From CAZEZY01 sp964516635 (lineage in GTDB: Bacteria > Pseudomonadota > Gammaproteobacteria > Burkholderiales > Burkholderiaceae_C), in NCBI GenBank assembly GCA_964516635.1, contig CAZEZY010000064.1, positions 1 through 13,552 on the forward strand: DNA of 13,552 nt, in the 5' to 3' direction. Made by a program: the position numbers and the translations under genes. Below, piece after piece: positions 1 through 6,592 of this stretch; within the stretch, counting starts at the first letter, position 1; each line of letters opens with the position of its first letter. The notes under the pieces are model-generated. The model was not told the origin of the DNA, did no database searches, and saw nothing but the letters and a program-made list of their open reading frames with translations.

Positions 1-345
1 CCCACGCTGAGCTTCCCGGTGGCCAACACCCTGATGGTGGAGCCCACCGAGAGCGAAACGCTGGAAGAACTGGACCGTTTCATCGACGCAATGATCGCCA
101 TCCGCGAAGAAATCCGCCAGATCGAAAACGGCACCTGGCCGCAGGACGACAATCCGCTGAAGAACGCGCCGCACACGTCGGCCAGTCTGATGAAGGCGGA
201 GTGGACCCACCCCTATGCCCGCGAAACGGGCGCGGCCAACCACGGCCGGAACAAGGCCTACTGGCCCTCCGTGGGCCGGGTGGACAACGTCTACGGCGAC
301 CGCAACCTGTTCTGCAGTTGCGTGCCACTGAGCGAACTCAACTGA
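1..345 (+). CDS. gcvP: Glycine dehydrogenase (decarboxylating), P-protein of the glycine cleavage system, C-terminal fragment
   Basis: The reading frame is open from the first base and ends at TGA 343-345, giving the last 114 residues of a protein that is usually about 950-960 residues long, so the 5' end lies outside the window. The fragment carries the conserved end of GcvP: an FPV..TLM.EPTESE stretch, then a DRFIDAMIAIREEI helix, DNPLKNAPH, EWTHPYARE, and a terminal YWP.VGR.DNVYGDRNL.C.C block. GcvP is the PLP-dependent subunit that decarboxylates glycine and passes the aminomethyl group to lipoylated GcvH in the cytosol. The PLP lysine lies upstream of this window. The gene converges with the dioxygenase on the other strand and their stop codons overlap by 8 bp. 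The identification is firm from these motifs; gcvT and gcvH would be expected upstream but cannot be seen. Confidence 0.96.
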   Translation, partial: PTLSFPVANTLMVEPTESETLEELDRFIDAMIAIREEIRQIENGTWPQDDNPLKNAPHTSASLMKAEWTHPYARETGAANHGRNKAYWPSVGRVDNVYGDRNLFCSCVPLSELN

Positions 346-1222
346 AGGCCAGCGAGTCCATCGCGAGGTGGCTGTACATCACCTCGCGGCTCAGGTACTG
401 GGGCTGAGCGCCGCCTGGCGCTCCCCACCCTGCCGCGCCGAGGGCGAAGTACAAGGGCAGCAGGTGCTCATCGGTGGGATGGGCCCTGACGGCTTCCGGC
501 GCCCGGTGGCGGTAATCAAAGGCGGCTTCGAGGTCGCCTCGCGTCAGCACATCGGCCATCCAGCCCGAGAACGCCTCCACATAAGGGGCAGCCGGGGCGG
601 ACTGTGCCGGACGACCGGCAAAAAACTCGCGCAGGTTGTGCGTCATGCTTCCGGAGCCGATGAGCCACACGCCTTCGTCGCGCAAGCCCTGCAACGCGGC
701 GCCCATGGCATACACCTCGCGAGGGCCTGCATCGGCCGGCAGAGACAGTTGCACCACCGGCACCTGTGCCTGGGGCAGCAGAAAACGCAAAGGCATCCAG
801 GCGCCATGGTCAAAAGGCCGTTCAGGGTCGATGGCCGCCGGCATGCCGTGCGCCGACAACGCAGACTGAACCGCTGAAGCGAGTGCGGGTGAGCCAGGCG
901 CCGGGTACTGGAGGGCGTAGAGCGGATCCGGAAAGCCCCCGAAATCGTGCCAGGTGGCTGGCGCCGGATGGCCAGTGATGGACAGGCCGCGCGTCATCCA
1001 GTGCGGCGAGAGCACGACGACGCCACGCAGGTCGTGATGTGCCACGACTTCTTTCCCGTGTGCTGCCCACAAGCCCCCGGTGACGCCCGGTTCCAGCGCC
1101 ATCATGGGTGAGCCGTGGGAGACGAACAGCGCGGGCACGCGGGCGGGCATCGCCGAAGCAGCGGTTTCCATCGGATTTTCCATGACATGAATGTAATTCG
1201 ATGGCTCGTGAAAATCATTCAT
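338..1222 (-). CDS. DODA-type extradiol ring-cleavage dioxygenase, YgiD-like
   Basis: The 294-residue ORF matches the DODA/LigB-like family that includes E. coli YgiD, a zinc-dependent 4,5-DOPA dioxygenase. Family signatures in order are SHGSPM (His36), SPHWM (His74), HDFGGFP (92-98), YPAPGSP (106-112), FDHGAW (137-142), THNLRE (His195) and DEHLLPLY (His253). His36, His74 and a later His are the expected metal ligands by analogy with YgiD. The natural substrate cannot be told from sequence and may be another catechol. The start is uncertain. The first 24 residues of the longest ORF have no family counterpart, and YgiD begins only about 12 residues before HGSP. Met18 (position 1171, with a weak upstream GGAAAA), Met14 (1183) or Met25 (1150) may be the true start. 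The gene is convergent with gcvP, sharing 8 bp, and divergent from aroE. Confidence 0.9.
   Translation of the reverse strand: MNDFHEPSNYIHVMENPMETAASAMPARVPALFVSHGSPMMALEPGVTGGLWAAHGKEVVAHHDLRGVVVLSPHWMTRGLSITGHPAPATWHDFGGFPDPLYALQYPAPGSPALASAVQSALSAHGMPAAIDPERPFDHGAWMPLRFLLPQAQVPVVQLSLPADAGPREVYAMGAALQGLRDEGVWLIGSGSMTHNLREFFAGRPAQSAPAAPYVEAFSGWMADVLTRGDLEAAFDYRHRAPEAVRAHPTDEHLLPLYFALGAAGWGAPGGAQPQYLSREVMYSHLAMDSLAFS
362..388. repeat. Perfect 9-bp inverted repeat (hairpin) inside the dioxygenase 3' end
   Basis: CGCGAGGTG at 362-370 and its exact reverse complement CACCTCGCG at 380-388 flank a 9-nt loop (371-379). The hairpin begins 17 nt after the gcvP stop codon and lies within the last codons of the dioxygenase (residues 279-287), exactly in codon register. 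There is no T tract on either side, so it is not a standard intrinsic terminator. It may still pause polymerase or stabilise a 3' end. The base pairing is seen directly; any role is inference. Confidence 0.6.
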
Positions 1223-1310
1223 TCCGGACGACGATGCCGTTCAAAAGTCTTGGGGATGAATCAGCGACAATGACACGATTTTTTCCATTACACACCCACC
1301 CCCCCGAGCC
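1223..1310. promoter_or_regulatory. Divergent intergenic region between the dioxygenase and aroE
   Basis: This 88-bp region, or about 139 bp if the dioxygenase starts at 1171, is the only place upstream of the aroE gene cluster for promoters in both directions. It is AT-richer than its flanks (for example the GATTTTTTCCATTA stretch near 1277-1290) and ends in a C-rich run just before aroE. A possible weak sigma70-like pair for aroE is TTGGGG at 1250-1255 with CACGAT at 1274-1279. Each matches consensus at only about three of six bases, so I do not claim it as a promoter. No clear operator or riboswitch was seen. Confidence 0.35.
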
Positions 1311-2141
1311 ATGGACCGTTACGCCGTCATCGGCAAGCCCATCCAGCACAGCAAGTCCCCGCTGATCCACCAGGCCTTTGCACAGGCCACGGGGCAGGTC
1401 CTGACTTACGAAAAAATCGAAGGCACCTTGGGGCAGTTTGCGGCAACGGTCGACCGTTTCCGGGCAGAGGGCGGTCTGGGCCTGAATGTGACGGTCCCTT
1501 TCAAAACCGACGCTTGCGCCTACGCCACCGACCTGGCCGAAAGCGCCCGGGCCGCCGGCGCCGCCAATGCACTCAAATTCGAAGGCGACCTTTGTCTTGC
1601 CCAGAACTTTGATGGGGTGGGCCTGGTGCGTGACATCGTGCACAACCTGGGGCATGCCGTCCAGGGCAAACGCGTGCTGTTGCTGGGTGCCGGTGGCGCC
1701 ACCCGAGGCGCCATCCTGCCGCTGCTGGCCGAGGCGCCAGCCCGTCTGTTCGTGGCCAACCGCACGGTGGACAAAGCGATGGATCTGGTCGGTTTTTTTC
1801 ACGATCAGGGCGCTTCCACCCAGGTGCTCGAAGGTGGTGGCTATCCAGATCTGCACTCGGATGCCTTCGACATCGTGATCAATGCCACGTCGGCCAGTCT
1901 CACCGCCGATCTGCCCCCCCTGCCCGTCACGGCCCTGGATGCCAACGGGCTGGCCTACGACATGGTCTATGGCAAAGGCCTCACACCCTTCCTGCAACTG
2001 GCTCAACGCTCAAACGTGCGTCACCTGGCCGACGGCGTGGGGATGCTGGTCGAGCAGGCGGCCGAAGCGTTTGCCTGGTGGCGTGGGGTGCGACCCGACA
2101 CCCAGCCCGTCATCCGCCAGCTGACCGTCCCGCTGGTCTGA
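1311..2141 (+). CDS. aroE: Shikimate dehydrogenase (NADP+)
   Basis: The product is 276 residues, close to E. coli AroE. It reduces 3-dehydroshikimate to shikimate in the cytosolic aromatic amino acid pathway. The N-terminal substrate domain has YAVIGKPIQHSKSP (Ser14, Ser16) and NVTVPFK, with the catalytic lysine at position 65 as in E. coli, followed by GAANAL (Asn86). The NADP-binding domain has the glycine-rich loop GAGGATRGA (126-134) and NRT..KA (150-156), which favours NADP over NAD. DIVINATSAS (187-196) and DGVGMLVEQAAEAF (241-254, with Gln249 matching E. coli Gln244) complete the fold. The usual NTDG motif reads NFDG here (Asn99-Gly102), although the catalytic Asp101 is kept. The ATG at 1311 fits the family N-terminus but has only a weak ribosome binding site. 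It is the first gene of a tight + strand cluster and is 20 bp from tal. Confidence 0.96.
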   Translation: MDRYAVIGKPIQHSKSPLIHQAFAQATGQVLTYEKIEGTLGQFAATVDRFRAEGGLGLNVTVPFKTDACAYATDLAESARAAGAANALKFEGDLCLAQNFDGVGLVRDIVHNLGHAVQGKRVLLLGAGGATRGAILPLLAEAPARLFVANRTVDKAMDLVGFFHDQGASTQVLEGGGYPDLHSDAFDIVINATSASLTADLPPLPVTALDANGLAYDMVYGKGLTPFLQLAQRSNVRHLADGVGMLVEQAAEAFAWWRGVRPDTQPVIRQLTVPLV

Positions 2142-2161
2142 ACCCGATTTCCTTGCCTCCC

Positions 2162-3106
2162 ATGAACCAACTCGACGCCCTCAAGCAATACACCACCGTG
2201 GTGGCCGACACCGGCGACTTCCTGCAAATGGCCCAGTACCGGCCGCAGGACGCCACCACCAACCCGTCGCTCATCCTGAAGTCGGTCCAGAAACCCGAAT
2301 ACGCCCCACTGCTGAAGGCGGCCCAAGCGATGTGCGGGCAGCGATCGCTGGACGAAGTGGTGGACCGCCTGCTGGTGCGTTTTGGCTGTGAGATCCTGGC
2401 GGTGGTGCCGGGCCGGGTGTCCACCGAGGTGGATGCCCGCCTCAGCTTTGACACCGAAGCCACCATCGCCCGCGCTCAGCGTCTGATGGCCCTGTATCAG
2501 GCCGAAGGGATCACGCCCGAACGGGTGCTGATCAAGGTCGCGGCCACCTGGGAAGGGATACAAGCCGCGCGGCAGTTGGAGCAGCAGGGCATCCGCACCA
2601 ACCTCACGCTGCTGTTTTCGTTCTGTCAGGCGGTGGCCTGCGGGCAGGCCGGCGTGCGGCTGATTTCGCCTTTCGTCGGGCGCATCTACGACTGGGCCAA
2701 GAAGCAGGCCGGGGCACAATGGGACGAAGCGGCACAATCGGGCGCCAACGACCCTGGGGTGCAGTCTGTCCGGCGCATCTTTGAATACTACAAGCGCCAC
2801 GGCGTCGAAACCCAGGTGATGGGCGCCAGCTTCCGGAATGTGGGGCAGATCGTCGCGCTGTCGGGTTGTGATCTGCTCACCATCAGTCCCGAACTGCTGG
2901 CCCAGCTCGCCGCCAGCGAGGCTCCGCTGGCATGCGCCTTGCATGCCGAAGCCGCGCGGCAGATGGACATCCCGGCCATCGCCTTCAACGAACCCTCTTT
3001 CCGCCTCGCCCTCAACGAAGACGCCATGGCCACCGAAAAACTGGCCGAAGGCATCCGGGCCTTCTGCGCCGATGCCGTCAGACTGGAACGTCTGCTCCAA
3101 CCCTGA
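2162..3106 (+). CDS. tal: Transaldolase (class B, TalB type)
   Basis: The product is 314 residues; E. coli TalB has 317. It moves a dihydroxyacetone unit between sedoheptulose-7-phosphate and glyceraldehyde-3-phosphate, making erythrose-4-phosphate and fructose-6-phosphate in the cytosol. Family landmarks are QYTTVVADTGD (Asp16), DATTNPSLIL (Asn34), GR.STEVDARLS (Glu89), ILIK-type VLIKVAATWEG with the Schiff-base lysine at 125, NLTLLFSF (Asn147, Thr149), SPFVGRIYDW (Ser169, Arg174) and VMGASFRN. All lie about seven residues before their E. coli equivalents. The frame is open further upstream to 2078 inside aroE, but the ATG at 2162 gives the expected MNQLDALKQYTTVVADTGD start. No good Shine-Dalgarno precedes it, so coupling to aroE translation is plausible. 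It lies 20 bp after aroE and 19 bp before ppc, consistent with co-transcription. Its product, erythrose-4-phosphate, is a precursor of the shikimate pathway. Confidence 0.96.
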   Translation: MNQLDALKQYTTVVADTGDFLQMAQYRPQDATTNPSLILKSVQKPEYAPLLKAAQAMCGQRSLDEVVDRLLVRFGCEILAVVPGRVSTEVDARLSFDTEATIARAQRLMALYQAEGITPERVLIKVAATWEGIQAARQLEQQGIRTNLTLLFSFCQAVACGQAGVRLISPFVGRIYDWAKKQAGAQWDEAAQSGANDPGVQSVRRIFEYYKRHGVETQVMGASFRNVGQIVALSGCDLLTISPELLAQLAASEAPLACALHAEAARQMDIPAIAFNEPSFRLALNEDAMATEKLAEGIRAFCADAVRLERLLQP

Positions 3107-3125
3107 ACCGCCGAAAGTCCTGCTC

Positions 3126-5900
3126 ATGGCCGACCGATCACTCGCTCCTTCCAAAGATCAGCCGCTGATCGAGAACATCCGCCTGCTGGGTCGACTGCTC
3201 GGCGATGTGATCCGGGAACACGAGGGCGAGTCCACCTACGAGCTGATCGAACGCATCCGTCAACTGTCGGTGGCTTACCGGCGACAAGCCGATGAATCGG
3301 CCGACAAGGCGCTGAAAAAGCTGCTGAAATCGCTCACCGACGACCAGGCCGTGAGTGTGATCCGGGCTTTCACCTACTTCAGCCACCTGGCCAATCTGGC
3401 CGAAGACCGGCACCACATCCGCCGCCGGGCCATCCATGAACAAGCCGGTCATGTCCAGCCCAGCAGCCTCGCTCATACCTGGCAACGGCTGAAACAGGCT
3501 GGCCTGGCCCCGTCGCAGGTTGCCCAGTTGCTCGCGCAGGCGCATGTCTCACCCGTGCTCACCGCCCACCCCACCGAGGTGCAGCGCAAAAGCATTCTGG
3601 ACGCCGAGCGCGACATCGCCCGTCTGCTGGCCGAGCGTGACACCCTCATCCTTCCGCGCGCCCTTGCCGACAACGAAGCGCTCATGCGTGCCCGCGTGAT
3701 CCAGTTGTGGCACACACGCCTGCTGCGGTTCACCAAGCTGACCGTGGCCGATGAAATCGACAACGCGATGGGCTATTACCAGAGCACGTTTCTGCCCGAA
3801 ATCCCCCGGCTCTACCAGAGCATCGAGGAGGCCCTGGAAGGTGAAGCGGTGGCACCGTTTTTTCGCATGGGCCAGTGGATAGGGGGCGACCGCGATGGCA
3901 ACCCGAACGTGACGGCAGCCACCCTCCGGCTCGCCCTTCAGCGGCAAGCCGATGTGGTGCTGCGGCACTACCTCACCGAAGTGCATCGCCTGGGGGCCGA
4001 ACTGTCGCTGTCGGCCATGTTGTTGCCCGTGCCCGAGGCCATGCAGGCATTGGCCGACCGCTCCCCCGACACCAACGCCCACCGGCAAGATGAGCCCTAT
4101 CGCCGGGCGCTGACGGGCATGTATGCCCGCCTGGCCGCCAACCTGCGACAGCTCAGCGGCGGCGAAGCGGCACGCCATGCGGTGGCACCACAGGACCCTT
4201 ACGCCGGCGCCGAGGCATTTCTGGATGACCTTCGCACGATCGAGCAGGGTCTGCGGGTGCAAGGCTGCTCCGCCCTGGCCGTGCCGCGACTCCAGCCGCT
4301 CATTCGCACGGTCGAGGTGTTTGGCTTTCATCTGGCTACCGTGGATCTGCGCCAGAGCTCCGACCAGCATGAGCTGGCCATTGCCGATCTGCTGGCCGTG
4401 TCTCGGCTGGAACCGGACTACACCGCCCTCAGCGAAACCCGCAAACAGCAACTGCTGTTGCAATTGCTCAACGATGCACGGCCCCTGCGCATTCCGCACG
4501 CCAGCTACCTGGCCCACACGCTGAGCGAACTGGCCATCTTTGAAGCCGCCCGTGAATGCCGGCTCCGGTACGGTGCCACGGCCATCCGGCATGCCATCAT
4601 CAGCCACACCGAAACCGTGAGCGACCTGCTCGAGGTGCTGCTGCTCCAGAAAGAAACCGGCCTGCTGCACGGCACCCTGGACCAGGACGCGCGCGCCGAA
4701 CTGATCGTGGTTCCGCTGTTCGAGACCATCGAAGACCTGCGTAACGCCCCCGGCATCATGGAAGCGTTCTACCGCCTGCCCGGCATCGCCGCCATGGTGC
4801 AGCGGGGCGGCCCCTTCGAGTACCACGAACAGGACGTGATGCTGGGCTATTCCGACAGCAACAAGGACGGTGGCATCTTCACCAGCAATTGGGAGCTGTA
4901 CCGGGCCGAAACCGCGCTGGCCGAATTGTTTGATCGACTCTCGACGGAACTGGGGCAGCCACTGTGCTTGCGGCTCTTCCATGGCCGCGGCGGCACGGTC
5001 GGCCGTGGCGGGGGGCCAAGCTACGAGGCCATCCTCGCGCAACCGGCGGGCACGGTACGCGGCCAGATTCGCCTGACCGAGCAAGGCGAAGTCATTGGCT
5101 CGAAGTACGCCAACCCCGACATCGGCCGCCGCAATCTGGAGACCCTGGTGGCCGCCACGCTGGAAGCCACGCTCCTGCCTGCCGGCAAACCGGTTCCACC
5201 CCGATTTCTGGAGGCCGCCGAGCGGCTGTCGCAAGCCAGCATGGCCGCCTACCGGGCGCTGGTTTACCAGACGCCGGGTTTCACCGACTACTTTTTCAAC
5301 GCCACGCCGATCCGCGAAATCGCAGAACTCAACATCGGTTCCCGCCCTGCCTCTCGCAAACCCTCGCAGCGCATCGAAGACCTGCGCGCGATTCCCTGGG
5401 GCTTCAGCTGGGGCCAGTGTCGCCTCACCCTGCCCGGCTGGTTCGGCCTGGGCAGCGCCGTGGCCCAGTTGCAACGCGACATGGGCGAAGCCGCCGCCAA
5501 CCGGATGCTGCAGCAGATGGTGCGCCAGTGGCCATTTTTCCGGACCTTGCTGTCGAACATGGACATGGTGCTGGCCAAAAGCGATCTGTCGCTCGCGCGT
5601 CGCTATGCCGATCTGGTGCCCGATGCGAAGCAGCGCAAACGGATTTTCACGGCCATCGAAGCCGAATGGCACCTGACCCACCAGGCGCTGGAAACCCTGA
5701 CCGGTCAGAGCACCCGGCTGGCCGACAACCCGGCTCTGGCCCGTTCCATCGAACACCGTTTCCCTTACATCGACCCACTGCACCATTTGCAGGTAGAGTT
5801 GATCCGTCGTTTCCGCGCCGGCAGTCAGGCCGAAAAAGTCAAGCGCGGCATCCACATTTCCATCAACGGCATTGCCGCCGGACTCCGCAACACAGGTTGA
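3126..5900 (+). CDS. ppc: Phosphoenolpyruvate carboxylase
   Basis: The product is 924 residues, within the bacterial range (E. coli 883). It carboxylates PEP with bicarbonate to oxaloacetate, refilling the TCA cycle. Catalytic landmarks are all present: VLTAHPTEVQRKSILD with the essential His148, GGDRDGNPNV (253-262), GYSDSNKDGG (574-583, with Lys580), FHGRGGTVGRGGGP (618-631, with the two arginines of the active-site loop), QGEVI, and the family C-terminus GSQAEKVKRGIHISINGIAAGLRNTG. The tail reads RNTG where QNTG is common. The frame is open upstream to 2838 within tal, but the ATG at 3126 gives the normal N-terminus (ENIRLLGRLLGDVIREHEG) and lies 19 bp past the tal stop, with GAAAG upstream as a weak ribosome binding site. 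No plant-type N-terminal phosphorylation motif is seen. Allosteric regulation is known for the family but not testable here. Confidence 0.97.
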   Translation: MADRSLAPSKDQPLIENIRLLGRLLGDVIREHEGESTYELIERIRQLSVAYRRQADESADKALKKLLKSLTDDQAVSVIRAFTYFSHLANLAEDRHHIRRRAIHEQAGHVQPSSLAHTWQRLKQAGLAPSQVAQLLAQAHVSPVLTAHPTEVQRKSILDAERDIARLLAERDTLILPRALADNEALMRARVIQLWHTRLLRFTKLTVADEIDNAMGYYQSTFLPEIPRLYQSIEEALEGEAVAPFFRMGQWIGGDRDGNPNVTAATLRLALQRQADVVLRHYLTEVHRLGAELSLSAMLLPVPEAMQALADRSPDTNAHRQDEPYRRALTGMYARLAANLRQLSGGEAARHAVAPQDPYAGAEAFLDDLRTIEQGLRVQGCSALAVPRLQPLIRTVEVFGFHLATVDLRQSSDQHELAIADLLAVSRLEPDYTALSETRKQQLLLQLLNDARPLRIPHASYLAHTLSELAIFEAARECRLRYGATAIRHAIISHTETVSDLLEVLLLQKETGLLHGTLDQDARAELIVVPLFETIEDLRNAPGIMEAFYRLPGIAAMVQRGGPFEYHEQDVMLGYSDSNKDGGIFTSNWELYRAETALAELFDRLSTELGQPLCLRLFHGRGGTVGRGGGPSYEAILAQPAGTVRGQIRLTEQGEVIGSKYANPDIGRRNLETLVAATLEATLLPAGKPVPPRFLEAAERLSQASMAAYRALVYQTPGFTDYFFNATPIREIAELNIGSRPASRKPSQRIEDLRAIPWGFSWGQCRLTLPGWFGLGSAVAQLQRDMGEAAANRMLQQMVRQWPFFRTLLSNMDMVLAKSDLSLARRYADLVPDAKQRKRIFTAIEAEWHLTHQALETLTGQSTRLADNPALARSIEHRFPYIDPLHHLQVELIRRFRAGSQAEKVKRGIHISINGIAAGLRNTG

Positions 5901-5905
5901 ACCCC

Positions 5906-6492
5906 ATGACCACACCCCCTCTGATCGTCCACCACCTGGAAACCTCGCGCTCACACCGCGTGCTCTGGCTGCTGGAGGAACTGGGGGTGCCTTACGAGCT
6001 CAGAACCTACCGGCGTGACCCCAAAACCCGGCTGGCTCCCCCCGAGCTGAAAGCGATTCACCCGCTGGGCAAATCCCCGGTCATCACCCATGGTCCCCTG
6101 GTGGTGGCGGAGTCGGGCGCCATCCTCGAATACCTCGGTGACACCTATGCCGATCAGGCGCCACCCGATCTGGCTCAACTGGTGCCGGCCAAAGGCACGC
6201 CGGCACACCTGCGTTGCCGCTTCTGGATGCATTACGCAGAAGGCTCACTGATGAACTGGTTGCTCATGAAACTGGTGTTCATGAGCATTCCCAAGCAGCC
6301 CATGCCGTTTTTTGTCAAGCCGATTGCCCGGGCGATCTGCCAGCAGGTACAGCAGAAACTGATCGATCCGAACCTGGCTACTGCCCTGCCCTTCATGGAC
6401 CAGGAACTGTCCCGCAGCCCCTGGTTTGCGGGCGACCACCTCACCCTGGCGGATTTCCAGATGAGTTTTGCGGTGGAGGCTGCGCTGTCCCG
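5906..6492 (+). CDS. Glutathione S-transferase family protein, 3' end lost in the N gap
   Basis: The ATG at 5906 follows the ppc stop by 5 bp, and 195 complete codons are readable before the Ns. The N-terminal thioredoxin-like domain shows HHLETSRSHRVLWLLEELGVPYE, with Ser14 in the usual catalytic position, then GKSPV with the cis-proline at 58, and AESGAIL (Glu69, Ser70), which binds the glutathione gamma-glutamyl group. The helical C-terminal domain has the AGDHLTLADF N-capping box (175-184). Family members are usually about 200-235 residues, so perhaps 10-40 residues plus the stop are hidden by the gap. It is probably a cytosolic enzyme conjugating glutathione to an electrophile or reducing a glutathionyl adduct; the substrate is unknown. 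Tight spacing suggests it is the last gene of the aroE-tal-ppc unit. Confidence 0.9.
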
Positions 6493-6592
6493 NNNNNNNN
6501 NNNNNNNNNNNNNNNNNNNNNNNNNNNNNNNNNNNNNNNNNNNNNNNNNNNNNNNNNNNNNNNNNNNNNNNNNNNNNNNNNNNNNNNNNNNN
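6493..6592. other. Assembly gap of exactly 100 Ns
   Basis: Positions 6493-6592 are all N. A run of exactly 100 is the usual placeholder for a scaffold gap of unknown size, so coordinates to its right may be shifted. It hides the end of the glutathione S-transferase gene and the last few residues of the convergent acyl-CoA synthetase, plus any terminator between them. Open frames that cross the Ns on both strands are artefacts. Confidence 0.99.

Noticed and set aside
362..388. The 9-bp hairpin as an intrinsic terminator
   Set aside because: No T tract follows the stem on either strand, so the standard definition is not met. It is kept only as a structural repeat.
1250..1279. A sigma70 promoter for aroE
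   Set aside because: The best boxes (TTGGGG and CACGAT) match consensus at only about three of six positions each, which is expected by chance.
2021..3154. A 377-codon - strand frame opposite transaldolase, and similar ones opposite aroE (1215-2006) and the hydrolase (8347-9270)
   Set aside because: They are shadows of confidently identified genes and match no family I recognise.
3549..5954. An 801-codon open frame on the - strand opposite ppc
   Set aside because: It mirrors the codon pattern of ppc, which has every catalytic motif; there are no domain signatures in the antisense translation.
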